Positions 6,901 to 15,172 of a stretch of 20,303 nt of DNA are shown here, in pieces; positions within the stretch are counted from its first letter, which is position 1; every line of letters starts with the position of its first letter. This DNA comes from a virus: positions 1 through 20,303 of the IMG/VR virus record IMGVR_UViG_3300010885_018083. One strand, 5' to 3'. The notes under the pieces are model-generated. The model ran no database searches and was not told the DNA's origin. It saw only the letters and a program-made list of their open reading frames with translations. Position numbers and translations under genes: made by a program.

Positions 6901-9159
6901 TAAATCATCAACATCCATTATAGATGAACTTAAATATGTATTTATCAATTCATTTGAAGATGTTGAACCACTTAATATTAAATCATCTAGTGACTCATAG
7001 TTGGTCGAATTACCACTTACAAAATCTACATCAATACTAAAGTTTGGCCCTTTTATTGGTGGACAACTTAATGAATCTTGTTCGGATAATATAATGGTTT
7101 CAATTAATGGGTTACTCATTAATTTAGTAATCCACAATGTAGAATTTTCTGTTATATTTGCAGGAAGTGGTGTATATAATCTAACAATTATAGATTTTAT
7201 TTCATCTTCCGGTTTAACCATCATATTTCCTAACTCATCTTCCGATTTTTTAGATAATGACCAATTATCTTCTTCAAATGAAGAAATTATAATTTGTTCA
7301 TCATTTCCAAAATTTACTAAATGTGTTAAATATTTACTATCTTTTGATGGTTCGTTTATAGAAAGATTTTGAACAAATGCATCAAAAATACTTTTCTTAA
7401 TAATATCTTCGTCAAGATGAAGTGTTGGATATGCTATGTTAGTTAGAACTTCATATAAATTTCCTTTTAATTCATTTTCACCTCCTCTATTATATGGAGT
7501 AAATCCTAATATTAATTGTGTATTACCATTCCACTTTGGAAATTTTGTTGATAAATCTCTTAAATTTAAATTAAATACTCCATTTGGTGGTAAGTTTTTA
7601 AATAAATTTATAATATCTCCACCTTTATCTATTAAATCAACATCTACACTAGTAGCTGCAAATGAGTTATATTGTACATCAAAATCAATGTTTAAATCTG
7701 AAAATGATGGAATAACAATATCACTAGCATGTATAACTTCGGTTATAGATGGGTAATCGTTAACTGCAATAAAGTTTATTAAAACTTCAACTCTATCACC
7801 TGTACCATATAAATTACTAATAGGTACAATATAGATTTTTTTAGTACCATATACTCCACCATAGTCATTTTTAAATGATAATGGAATATTATTATTAGAA
7901 GCTTGTATTCTAAATATTTTGTCAGCTGCAATGTATACATCTACAAAATCCATATCCATACTGCTAAACGGAAGTTTAACAACCTTATCGGTATCGGAAT
8001 CTTTTACTTCTACATCATATTTTGTTTGATATAATGTAATAGATGGTTTTGCATATTGTAATACTTTTTCTATTTTTACATATATTACAATTCCACCATT
8101 TAATTGATTAGCGGGTAATTTAAATGGTTGTGATATTTCATTCCATTGAGAAAAATCCGTTGTTTTTAACGCAGTACTTTTTGTTGCGTAGTATATGTTT
8201 GTATAAGAATAATCGGATGGTAAATTTCCTTCAATTGTAAAAATTACTTCTCCTTTTTTTAATATATCCTCACTTATATATTTACCATCGGTATTACCAT
8301 TTGTTAATAAAACACTATTAGTTTCAATGATGTCTTGTCCAACGACAATATCATATTTTAAACTTAATATATCACCCAGCTCATTTTGAAAATTTGAATC
8401 AAAAGCAACTTCATAGTTTATATTTTTACTAACAGGCGTAGGGTCATCCGGCTTTGGAGTGGGTATTGAATTAAATTTAAATTCTAAAGATATTGTGCCT
8501 GTTGTTTTTTCTAAACTATTAATATTAGCCGCTCTTGCATTTGTTCCTTCATCGGAAAATACAAATTCTGTAATATTTAAACTTTCGGTATATTTAACAT
8601 CATTTGATGTTAAACTTGGAGAAAAATTATAATTCCAATTAAACAAACCATTTTGATTGCCATTAAATCCACCAAAACCATTATATCCTGTAAATCCGAT
8701 GAACATACTTGAATATAAACTATTATTCCTATCATTCATCCAATAATCTTCATAAACAAATTTTGGAGTTTGATATGCTTTTTGAACACTTACTACATAA
8801 TAATTTGATGGTTTTTTACCATTAACATATGCCATATATGTTCTACTACTACCAAATGTGGTAGCGGGTGAATAGACTAATGTGCTTGATACACCAATCC
8901 CCACACTATTATCATTATCAAAAAATTCCGCAGCCTCATTAGATAATAAATTTACTTTTAAAGAACCCTCATCCATATAAGATGGTGGCACAAAAGTTGG
9001 ATTTGGTGGTGTTGGTGGTATATATGTTCCACCTCCTCCACCTCTACCATCATTGATTCCTAAAAATGGTTGATATACCCCATCTCCATTGTATGCTACC
9101 GGGTCTATTGTATTTCCACCAAATCCGTTATCAAATAATTGATTTTTTACGTCTTGCAT
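3937..9159 (-). CDS. Giant multidomain tail/baseplate protein with LamG-like domain (1740 residues)
   Basis: This is the longest gene in the window. The N-terminus has a Gly/Pro linker (residues 38-59) and then a long beta-rich region to about residue 700. Around 998-1033 is a motif with KHKGTKRGIYAL, then YGIP, then ILEFGG. It resembles the KGT...GIP...EYGG pattern of baseplate-associated tail proteins. A LamG/concanavalin-A-like domain follows (about 1045-1210; IEMFVKP, then GSVDEFRLWSEQL), a fold often used for glycan binding. Residues 1468-1563 hold five tandem repeats of about 19 residues. Its place after gp25 and gp6 and its size fit a gp7-like wedge or large tail-tip component fused to receptor-binding modules (inference). 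No catalytic motif is seen. The ATG start is preceded by GAATAG, without a Shine-Dalgarno sequence. Confidence 0.82.
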   Translation of the reverse strand: MQDVKNQLFDNGFGGNTIDPVAYNGDGVYQPFLGINDGRGGGGGTYIPPTPPNPTFVPPSYMDEGSLKVNLLSNEAAEFFDNDNSVGIGVSSTLVYSPATTFGSSRTYMAYVNGKKPSNYYVVSVQKAYQTPKFVYEDYWMNDRNNSLYSSMFIGFTGYNGFGGFNGNQNGLFNWNYNFSPSLTSNDVKYTESLNITEFVFSDEGTNARAANINSLEKTTGTISLEFKFNSIPTPKPDDPTPVSKNINYEVAFDSNFQNELGDILSLKYDIVVGQDIIETNSVLLTNGNTDGKYISEDILKKGEVIFTIEGNLPSDYSYTNIYYATKSTALKTTDFSQWNEISQPFKLPANQLNGGIVIYVKIEKVLQYAKPSITLYQTKYDVEVKDSDTDKVVKLPFSSMDMDFVDVYIAADKIFRIQASNNNIPLSFKNDYGGVYGTKKIYIVPISNLYGTGDRVEVLINFIAVNDYPSITEVIHASDIVIPSFSDLNIDFDVQYNSFAATSVDVDLIDKGGDIINLFKNLPPNGVFNLNLRDLSTKFPKWNGNTQLILGFTPYNRGGENELKGNLYEVLTNIAYPTLHLDEDIIKKSIFDAFVQNLSINEPSKDSKYLTHLVNFGNDEQIIISSFEEDNWSLSKKSEDELGNMMVKPEDEIKSIIVRLYTPLPANITENSTLWITKLMSNPLIETIILSEQDSLSCPPIKGPNFSIDVDFVSGNSTNYESLDDLILSGSTSSNELINTYLSSSIMDVDDLNIQYTDGSSYIWENFIHFSSAKERVNNFIYKIQLIELYEQNIANSQTSSWVNTIASQQDVERQTTKKNQVIQGFDGFEKFLYTPSSFTLSTVDSLTWPHAGNNRLLSNSNVITNWYNNLIDLAESYDIENPDWVQNNVPQYIVNNNENESLLLFLSMIGQHFDNIYFHGKAIERSRGMGYQSKNNMSDKLLFDALKSMSWDAKNLASDSHLWEYVFGKDKNGNDKFVNPAKQRTYEVWRRIANNLPYLLKHKGTKRGIYALMSCYGIPASNLSILEFGGPEVTNDSKGKLVIDNITTALVMNTGSYLDFNWKSTDKGRKPNTIEMFVKPAFGNQWNVISGSGWNVQLSGSSNSDYGKVIFNYSGSTNISSSLLPIFNGRYFGISVSSGSEGLKLDLRQSDKERTIFESSTTINDLTNWNNGSTITLGKSYSGSVDEFRLWSEQLNTQIFYNHVSFPEMINGNSVSSSTHDLHLRLDFEYPKNLAVSQSLINVDTNIYFANGLTRNHYENGTTASLYSTNPSSSLYVSASQFTNISTYPYNFEIVDRMVVMDYPDGGASRYSTNKVRFESQTDFNGNDVSGGVDLSIKSRVTKKAFDQSPTDSNRVGLFFSPTKELNIDIAKSFGGLNIDNYIGDPSDFYKSNYKSLDSLRNYYFQRFDGRDIYAYINLIKLYEKSMFEDIKKMLPARVKATTGLLIEPHFLERSKVAHKKPSGENNQYQTDIHFGDTSTIIADNNQYEVTLTSSLFENIFGENNQYETTIYTGSLQSIIAENYQHTTSIDFNNNLIPTADYYQKEVDINAELGNATILSEIELQNSNTIVGQSNYEEIGFGLYAQRGVALRTYYNKDNVLTKERVKVNLVTTQKRRDIIVFNFAPNGVGDPRGGYHVTSSVYNETELNIQPFSGSTPPVVTGNIISVNPVDGYLPTHNKYTSDLTTGLKNSYYLGSKNTAATTLDGTSPIETFATNPNTLKVNKTGRAANEPILEVE
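4471..4758 (-). repeat. Five tandem 19-residue coding repeats in the giant tail protein
   Basis: The encoded segment, residues 1468-1563, consists of units of 19, 19, 19, 19 and 20 residues. They begin NNQYQTDI, NNQYEVTL, NNQYETTI, NYQHTTSI and YYQKEVDI, and most end in an acidic pair of type (A/G/S)(D/E). The first three are closest; the last two have diverged. At DNA level the period is 57 bases. Alternating hydrophobic residues suggest a repeating beta structure. Confidence 0.85.
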
Positions 9160-9170
9160 CTATTCTTTTT

Positions 9171-9178
9171 TATAAATA
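9171..9178 (-). promoter_or_regulatory. Candidate promoter element TATTTATA
   Basis: The coding strand reads GAAGTATTTATAAAAAAGAA, with the core 11 bases before the ATG at 9159, in the 35-base gap ahead of the giant tail gene. No -35 element is apparent. It is one of five such elements in gaps of 30 bases or more. Confidence 0.4.
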
Positions 9179-9194
9179 CTTCTAATTATTAAAT

Positions 9195-10481
9195 TTATTG
9201 TTGTGCGTTCATTAAAGAATCATTTGCAAAGTGATTTCCAAAATTACCATTTTCAAGTCTACTAATATCTTCACGGCCCATCCATCCGCCGCCACCTCCT
9301 CCTCCACCATATGCTCCAAGATTTGTTCCGTCAAAACTTTCTGTGATTGGATATTTCATCGGTTCAGGCGTTGGTTGAATTATAACAGGTTGGTCTGGTA
9401 ATGGGTCTATTGGTGCTACAATATCCATTGGTGGTGGTAAAATTGGGTCTACATTGTCATTAAATATTACATTCACTTTATTTGGTGAAAATATATTTCT
9501 TTTCAATGTAACCGGTGTTACAAACGCATCTAAATTATTTTGAATTTGTTTTTGTAATTCTTTTATTTTAAATTGTGATGGGATTGATTGTATTCCTAAA
9601 TCTCTTCTTTTTAATGACCTTAAATTATAATTTATAGAATCTATTAATATCATTAAAGTTTCATCTATTAACATACCAAAATCATATTGTTCACAATCTT
9701 CAAATCTAATTGCAGAATTACTACCATAACCCGCCTCACCTATCTTATAATATTTATTTGTTAAATAATATGTTACAGATGTTTTAAAATCTGACATTAT
9801 TTGTTTTTTTGTATTACCAAACTGGCTTAATCCAAAATCAATTTTAACAATATTAAAAAAATCTTTTCCAAATTGAGATTCAATTGTAGAATCTATTTTA
9901 TCTAAAAAATTATTTTCAAATGAATTTAAAGAATCTAAAAATTCTTTTTTATAATATTTAAAATCTTTATTTAAATTTTGTAAGTTATTAAATTCATGCG
10001 TTGTTTCATTATTTATATTATCATCTTTCGTTTTCAAAGGTAAAATACGAATTTCTTCTCTTGATGGTGATATCTCTTGTATCCAAACTCGTTTCATTTC
10101 ATCATTACTACCAACTCTAAATCTTACAAAATTTAAATTAACTTTAAGTATTCCATTTGTAAATCCAAATGTATTTAATAATTTTTCAATATCAATCGCA
10201 ATTTCTTTCTGTCCACCTGCGTTTGTTATTTTATACATAAATTCTTTAATATAACCTTTTCTTATATACGCAACTTTTTCATTAAATTTATTGGGTAACA
10301 AATTATTATTAATATCATAAACCGATACTTCCATTACATCATATTTACAATCACCAAAATCCGTTTCTTCTATTTGTTGATTTTTTGATATAATAAATAA
10401 ATCATCTAATTGAATAAATTTACCTTCATTTTCGGTATTAGAATTTATACCATCTATATTTGTATATTTTTTAATGCTCAT
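9195..10481 (-). CDS. Baseplate/tail structural protein with Pro-rich and poly-Gly tail (428 residues)
   Basis: The first 150 residues form a beta-rich domain ending in WIQEISPSREEIRILP (133-148), a motif I associate with structural proteins of marine T4-like phages (from memory). Residues 155-330 are Asn/Lys-rich and mostly helical, with FEDCEQYDFGMLIDETLMIL (260-279) as the most hydrophobic stretch. Residues 345-374 are Pro-rich (DPILPPPMDIVAPIDPLPDQ), followed by eight glycines (392-399) and a short polar end. The flexible C-terminus mirrors the Gly/Pro linker at the N-terminus of the next gene's giant product. The position between gp6 and the giant tail protein suggests a wedge component, perhaps in the place of gp8, but I see no decisive similarity. 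The gene begins 11 bases after its upstream neighbour with an A/T-rich leader. Confidence 0.8.
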   Translation of the reverse strand: MSIKKYTNIDGINSNTENEGKFIQLDDLFIISKNQQIEETDFGDCKYDVMEVSVYDINNNLLPNKFNEKVAYIRKGYIKEFMYKITNAGGQKEIAIDIEKLLNTFGFTNGILKVNLNFVRFRVGSNDEMKRVWIQEISPSREEIRILPLKTKDDNINNETTHEFNNLQNLNKDFKYYKKEFLDSLNSFENNFLDKIDSTIESQFGKDFFNIVKIDFGLSQFGNTKKQIMSDFKTSVTYYLTNKYYKIGEAGYGSNSAIRFEDCEQYDFGMLIDETLMILIDSINYNLRSLKRRDLGIQSIPSQFKIKELQKQIQNNLDAFVTPVTLKRNIFSPNKVNVIFNDNVDPILPPPMDIVAPIDPLPDQPVIIQPTPEPMKYPITESFDGTNLGAYGGGGGGGGWMGREDISRLENGNFGNHFANDSLMNAQQ

Positions 10482-10492
10482 ATATTAATTTA

Positions 10493-11608
10493 TTAAAATG
10501 ATGATGGATGCATTATTTGTACTTTTGTTTTGTAATCTTTTGTTTTTTCACTACCATCTGCACGTTTTACTTTTATAACAAATGTACCATCCAATTCTTT
10601 ACTTTTATCTCTACTACCATAAGAACATCCTGCCAAATTTGCTTTAAGTTTAATGGTTTTTTTAGTACCAGTATCCATAGTAAAGTTTGTTTCTGGAATA
10701 GTTAAAAAGTTTTGGCCTGTTGGTGGATTATGTGTTAATGTTATAGTCACAGGACTATTATCATTGTTAACCAAATCCAATGTATTACCCCAATCAAATA
10801 AAGTATACCCTGTATTATTTTTAAATCTAACTCTAATTGTATTTCCTTCTATTGTATCTTTTGGAGTGAATTTTGCTACCACTACATCATTTACAACATC
10901 ACCACCTAGTGCAGCTGCTGCATTGGCAGTTGATTGTTGAATTGCCTGTTGCTGTTGTACCGCACCTAATTGAGATTGTAAACCTTCAATGATTGAATTT
11001 AAAGAATCAATTTGTTTTATAAGTGCTTCAATTTGTGCTTTGAATCCTTGATTTTGAGATTGTAACGATGCTCTTAAAATAGATTCATCAACTGATTTTT
11101 GTAAAGAGATTCCAATTTGACTTGCAAAATCGCTTATAGTAGCACCTAATGTTGCCATTTGATTTTGAAGAATATCATTTAATTGTTCTATAATTAATTT
11201 TTGACTTACTTCATATTGTATTTGTGCTTCTAATAAATTAATTTGACTTTCTAAATCAGCAATTTGCAAATTTAAGTCTGCTACTTCTATTCTTAAAGCA
11301 TTTACTTCTTCTACCTTTGCATCATACATCGGCCTTGGAACTAAATCTAATTTTGGTTTTGGAATATTTGGTTTTAACTCCGTTAATTCTACATTAATTG
11401 CTTTAACTAATTCTGTTGTATCTAATTTTGTTTTTGTTAATGGTTTAAATATTAATGATGATGCAATATTTGTATCATCAACTACAGTTATTCCATAATC
11501 ATTTTTTGTTATAGCTGCAGAACCAGATATACTTAAAATAGTTTCTAAGTCCGAATGTCTTTTTTCAGACAATTTTTGAGCTATTGCTTCTAATGATGTT
11601 AATGCCAT
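10493..11608 (-). CDS. Coiled-coil plus beta-sandwich virion protein (371 residues)
   Basis: Residues 1-95 form a mixed N-terminal region. Residues 96-155 and 185-232 carry clear heptad patterning (for example LRIEVADLNLQIADLESQ and IKQIDSLNSIIEGLQSQL), indicating a long trimeric or dimeric coiled coil that ends in a Gln run (VQQQQAIQQ). Residues 243-371 are a beta-rich domain (NTIRVRFKNNTGYTLFDWGN, later GTFVIKVKRADGSE) resembling an immunoglobulin-like or carbohydrate-binding sandwich. This layout of anchor, rod and head is typical of short fibres or whisker-like proteins. The gene is linked to the preceding one by a TAATG overlap, so the two are probably translated together and at similar levels. 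The function as a fibre or baseplate spacer is inferred. Confidence 0.8.
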   Translation of the reverse strand: MALTSLEAIAQKLSEKRHSDLETILSISGSAAITKNDYGITVVDDTNIASSLIFKPLTKTKLDTTELVKAINVELTELKPNIPKPKLDLVPRPMYDAKVEEVNALRIEVADLNLQIADLESQINLLEAQIQYEVSQKLIIEQLNDILQNQMATLGATISDFASQIGISLQKSVDESILRASLQSQNQGFKAQIEALIKQIDSLNSIIEGLQSQLGAVQQQQAIQQSTANAAAALGGDVVNDVVVAKFTPKDTIEGNTIRVRFKNNTGYTLFDWGNTLDLVNNDNSPVTITLTHNPPTGQNFLTIPETNFTMDTGTKKTIKLKANLAGCSYGSRDKSKELDGTFVIKVKRADGSEKTKDYKTKVQIMHPSSF

Positions 11609-12693
11609 TATTCTACTATTTCAAATTTTAATTTATCATCTATTATAGTAGATATTCCGTTTTCAATTATTTTCAATTTTAATACATAAGTCCTACCTGC
11701 TGGTAATGTATTTAAATCTAAAATAAAATAATTTGTAGTTATATCACAACTTATTTTTGAATAATCATCAAATGGAATTACTACTTCATTTGTTATATAA
11801 TCTTCAATTTGGTAATATGTTGTTTTTGGTAAATATTTAACTTGGTCATAAACAAAGGTAGTTCCAAATGATTTAAGTGGATACATATCTCTACCTTTAA
11901 CTTTTAACTTAATTTTACTATCTTTTAAATACTCCGTTTTTAAATTTGTAACTACAATTTTATAATCATCTTGTGCCGAACCTGTGACAGGACTCAAACT
12001 TCCGGTTATAAAAGAACTATCATCCCAAACTAATTCTAATTTTGGTTGATATATTGTATTTGTTTCTTTTGAAAAAAATTTAAGAATACCATAATCCAAA
12101 TCATCCAATTCGTTTGTCAAACCATGATGAATTATAAATCCATTATTTGGTAAAGACCCACTAATTAAAATTGTTATAATATTTGTTACATCAATTCTAA
12201 CATCATCTATTTCATTATTAAATGATTGTGATGCCATAGATGCAGTATACCAAGTTCCACCTTCTGCATTTGCAGAACCCGTTGTTCCTGTTGCAAAAAC
12301 TGCGGTTCCTCCAATTACATTATCTTGCCAAGTATTTACTCCATTTCTATATTTCCAACTAATTCCATCTGAAGAAATATTATCAAATTTAGTACCAGTT
12401 CCCATTGTCCAACTTTGAGAAACGGCATTTGCATATAGTGTATATTCTAATGGGATTTCCTCCGAATTAGCAGCTTTTAAATTAATATAAGCTTTCCAAC
12501 TTCCTGTAATGTTTTCACTACGAATTGAGGACGATATTGAATTTATATCAAATTTAATAAATGTTCTAGCAATATCTTTTGTAGAACCATAGTATAATTT
12601 ACCAATTTCCAATATTTCATCCCTACCGGCGTTTTGTTCTGGTTGTTGTAAATAAATACTTGCGTCGTATGATGATGTATAAAATTTATGCAT
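11608..12693 (-). CDS. DNRLRE-like beta-domain virion protein (361 residues)
   Basis: The N-terminal half looks like a DNRLRE-type beta-sandwich, a carbohydrate-binding-like module: it begins YTSSYDASIYLQQPEQNAGR and ILEIGKLYYGSTKDIARTFI, matching the usual pattern of DATI..., an Asn/Gly turn and a strand leading to an Arg-rich core strand. It ends around residue 210 with LDYGILKFFSKETNTIYQPK, equivalent to the GLLL.S.E...PKL strand of that family. Residues 225-361 form a second beta-rich domain. In this phage it takes the slot directly after gp6, so it is probably a baseplate-attached accessory protein. TAATG overlaps join it to both neighbours, and its start has a Shine-Dalgarno-like GGGAGG. 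Sugar binding is possible but not shown by the sequence. Confidence 0.75.
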   Translation of the reverse strand: MHKFYTSSYDASIYLQQPEQNAGRDEILEIGKLYYGSTKDIARTFIKFDINSISSSIRSENITGSWKAYINLKAANSEEIPLEYTLYANAVSQSWTMGTGTKFDNISSDGISWKYRNGVNTWQDNVIGGTAVFATGTTGSANAEGGTWYTASMASQSFNNEIDDVRIDVTNIITILISGSLPNNGFIIHHGLTNELDDLDYGILKFFSKETNTIYQPKLELVWDDSSFITGSLSPVTGSAQDDYKIVVTNLKTEYLKDSKIKLKVKGRDMYPLKSFGTTFVYDQVKYLPKTTYYQIEDYITNEVVIPFDDYSKISCDITTNYFILDLNTLPAGRTYVLKLKIIENGISTIIDDKLKFEIVE

Positions 12694-14735
12694 TATAAAG
12701 CCCTCCCTTTTATGTCTTTTGTTGGATATTTAACTTCGAAAATGCAAGGGTCTAATGATGGATAGATTATTTTACCCTTTGTTGCAGAGTCTATGTTATA
12801 TTTGTTTGGTGAATAATTTCCATCTCCACCACATAAATTTGAAATCTTTACGGATGGTACACTCATAACTCCTTCTACATTTGCTAATATTAATTCTATT
12901 TCGGAAAGGTTAATTGGTTTATTAAATGTCCAATTATCTATATCAAAATAAGTTTGTATTTCAGTTAAACAATTTGCAAGTACTTCTCTTTTATTATAAT
13001 TAGAATATGTGACTATTTCAAAATCACAACCAATATTAACAATAAATCCATCCATTATATTAACTGCATCGGTCATCATTCTATATTCACCTAAATAGGT
13101 TTTAAGATTTTGTTTAACTGCTTGATTTATTTGTGTTAATTTTTTTTCATTGTCATAACCTAATAAATACATATTAATTGCAAATGGATTGTTTACTTCT
13201 GCATTTGCATTTTTCTTTTGAGATAAATATTTTACTAATTCTTTTTGTATTTCAGATGGTTTTTTATCTTTTAACGATTCTACTACACCAACAAATTCTG
13301 CTATATTATTTGGACTTGCTAAAATAGATGCAGGTGAATTATTATCAATCTCACCATCGGCAGATACATATACTTTTGTTACACTACCATATCTTTCTGG
13401 CATAGATAATGCTCTCACAATATAGTCTTGTCTTGTAACTGCTCTATTTTGAGAACCAAATGTTGCAATCGCATTTTGTCTAATTTCTTCAATAGTTTCC
13501 GCACCTCTCCCACCAACTGCAGCTTCTAAATTTTCAACTGCTACGGTTGTTTTAATATCTAAATATGACGACCTTTCTGCATCGTTTGAAAATGATAATA
13601 AATCATCTTCAAATTCTATTTTTTGAATATTTGATAAATCACCGGTATTGATATTAGAATCAATTCCACCGCCTGTTAAATATTTAACTATCAATGTTTT
13701 ACCAACAGGAGTTATACCAAATGTATTTGTTTTTAAAAAATTAGAAGGGTCAATTCCTTTATTTAATCTTTCGATTGAATTTGCAAGACCTAATCCTATG
13801 TTTTTTGAATTTGGTAATAATTGTTCATCATTCATTGTTGTATCTCCACTTCCAAATTGTAAATCCATTGTATTGTTTGAATTTACTTTTACTGAAAATC
13901 TATATGGTACTTTTTGAACTTCTAAAATATAAGGAACAGATGCTATGGATGATGCATCATATTGTTCATCGTTTGTATTTGCTGTTGTATTTGGTTGTTC
14001 TACAAATATACTTTCTTGTGCTAAATAAGGAACTTCATACCACTTAACTGAACCACCATCGGATGTTACGGATGTTATTTGAATTATATTTGTATCGGAT
14101 AATGTTACATATGGATATTCCGAATATGCACCAAAATCAAATGTTGCACTTTTTTCAGATGCCGATATTGCTTTTACTTTTTTAGTAATTAAATATTGTG
14201 TTGGAACTCCTGTGGTTGGTTCTCTTTCAAACACTTCAATTTCTCTATCCGTTGGATTTGCAAAATCAACAATATCAGTTGTTCTAAATACTACATTTGG
14301 ATTTGTTGTTGATTTAACTTCTAAACCATCTTTTATTTTTAAATAAAATTTAGAATCAGGCCCATTATTTATTCCTGTTTCATTATTTGATAAACATAGT
14401 TGATATATTGTCAATGTAGTTACTGGAGGTGATGTTACTTTTGGTTTATATCCCATTGACTGAGCCAATGATATTACATTTTTCCTTTCGGATGCATGTG
14501 CTAACATTGATTCTTTTAATTGTGTATCTTGATAAAAAGATAACACATCACCCAGTGCTGCGGCCTGTTCTATAAAGACCATACCTGGAGAAGCTTCATT
14601 AAAATCGGAATATGTATTTGGGAAATATGTTTTGGTAAAATCAATAAGATTTTGTCTAAAACTTGCAAAGTCTTTTCCTACATAACTTAATGTTTTATTG
14701 CTTCCAAAATTTTTATTTATAGGTTTAATCGCCAT
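12693..14735 (-). CDS. Baseplate wedge protein gp6-like (baseplate J family)
   Basis: At 680 residues this is close to T4 gp6 (660), the wedge protein that forms the ring joining baseplate wedges. The N-terminal signature runs NEASPGMVFIEQAAALGDVL, then FYQDTQLKESMLAHASER, then AQSMGYKP (about residues 46-97), the usual start of gp6/J-type proteins. Around 400-450 is GGRGAETIEEIRQNAIATFG followed by NRAVTRQDYIVRA, the conserved core of the baseplate J family. The C-terminal part, with NVEGVMSVPSVKI, is also typical. The gene directly follows gp25 with a TAATG overlap, the classic gp25-gp6 neighbourhood of contractile-tail phages. The start is the ATG overlapping the gp25 stop; the protein begins MAIKPINKNFG, fitting family members. 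Confidence 0.93.
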   Translation of the reverse strand: MAIKPINKNFGSNKTLSYVGKDFASFRQNLIDFTKTYFPNTYSDFNEASPGMVFIEQAAALGDVLSFYQDTQLKESMLAHASERKNVISLAQSMGYKPKVTSPPVTTLTIYQLCLSNNETGINNGPDSKFYLKIKDGLEVKSTTNPNVVFRTTDIVDFANPTDREIEVFEREPTTGVPTQYLITKKVKAISASEKSATFDFGAYSEYPYVTLSDTNIIQITSVTSDGGSVKWYEVPYLAQESIFVEQPNTTANTNDEQYDASSIASVPYILEVQKVPYRFSVKVNSNNTMDLQFGSGDTTMNDEQLLPNSKNIGLGLANSIERLNKGIDPSNFLKTNTFGITPVGKTLIVKYLTGGGIDSNINTGDLSNIQKIEFEDDLLSFSNDAERSSYLDIKTTVAVENLEAAVGGRGAETIEEIRQNAIATFGSQNRAVTRQDYIVRALSMPERYGSVTKVYVSADGEIDNNSPASILASPNNIAEFVGVVESLKDKKPSEIQKELVKYLSQKKNANAEVNNPFAINMYLLGYDNEKKLTQINQAVKQNLKTYLGEYRMMTDAVNIMDGFIVNIGCDFEIVTYSNYNKREVLANCLTEIQTYFDIDNWTFNKPINLSEIELILANVEGVMSVPSVKISNLCGGDGNYSPNKYNIDSATKGKIIYPSLDPCIFEVKYPTKDIKGRAL
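12702..12707 (-). promoter_or_regulatory. Shine-Dalgarno-like GGGAGG before the DNRLRE-like gene
   Basis: The coding strand reads GGGAGG, then 8 bases, then the ATG at 12693. It also encodes the last residues of gp6 (KGRAL), so it may be coincidental. It is the only good Shine-Dalgarno match at a normal distance among the starts checked; the gp25 start has a weaker AAAGG. Confidence 0.35.
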
Positions 14736-15172
14736 TATTTATTTACATTTATAGTTATTGTTTCTGTTAAATTGGGATTAGACGATAATGCAAATTTTAT
14801 TTCTAATATAATTCTATTTAAATCTATATCAGTATCATCGTAATCAAAAATAATATTAGTTATTGTTAAATATGGTAACCAAGTTTCTACCGCATCTATT
14901 ATATAATTTTCAATTAAATTTTCAATGATTTGGCCATCCATAGGTTCAAATAATACTTTCCAAACATCACAACCAAATTCAGGTTGCATTAACCTTTCAC
15001 CTTTTCTAGTAAGTATTAAATTTTTAATGTTATCTTTTGCCTGATTTAAAGTTGTATAATTTACAGCAAATACTCCACCTTTATTAGAATTTTTATTAAT
15101 TCCAATACCAAGTACTTTATAATCGTTTTGAGTTAAATCATCTACTTTAACTTTACCAAGCTCTATTGCCAT
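14735..15172 (-). CDS. Baseplate wedge protein gp25-like (GPW/gp25 family)
   Basis: This 145-residue protein matches T4 gp25 (132 residues), which nucleates sheath assembly on the baseplate and is shared with phage P2 gpW and type VI secretion TssE. The diagnostic stretch is LILTRKGERLMQPEFGCDVW followed by KVLFEP (residues 52-77). It holds the conserved Glu59-Arg60 and the PEFG turn. The C-terminal beta strands (LTITNIIFDYDDTDIDLNRI and IILEIKFAL) complete the fold. It is joined to the upstream Gln-rich gene and to the downstream gp6 gene by TAATG overlaps on both sides, implying coupled translation of wedge components. A weak AAAGG lies 6 bases before the start. Confidence 0.94.
   Translation of the reverse strand: MAIELGKVKVDDLTQNDYKVLGIGINKNSNKGGVFAVNYTTLNQAKDNIKNLILTRKGERLMQPEFGCDVWKVLFEPMDGQIIENLIENYIIDAVETWLPYLTITNIIFDYDDTDIDLNRIILEIKFALSSNPNLTETITINVNK

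Noticed and set aside
9284-9309. GC-rich triplet run resembling a microsatellite
   Set aside because: It is explained by the glycine codons of the 428-residue protein's linker; mentioned only as part of the linker finding.
14712-14722. T4 late-promoter octamer TATAAATA on the coding strand
   Set aside because: It lies inside the start of the gp6 gene, encoding part of PINKN, not in a gap; a chance match is expected in AT-rich DNA.
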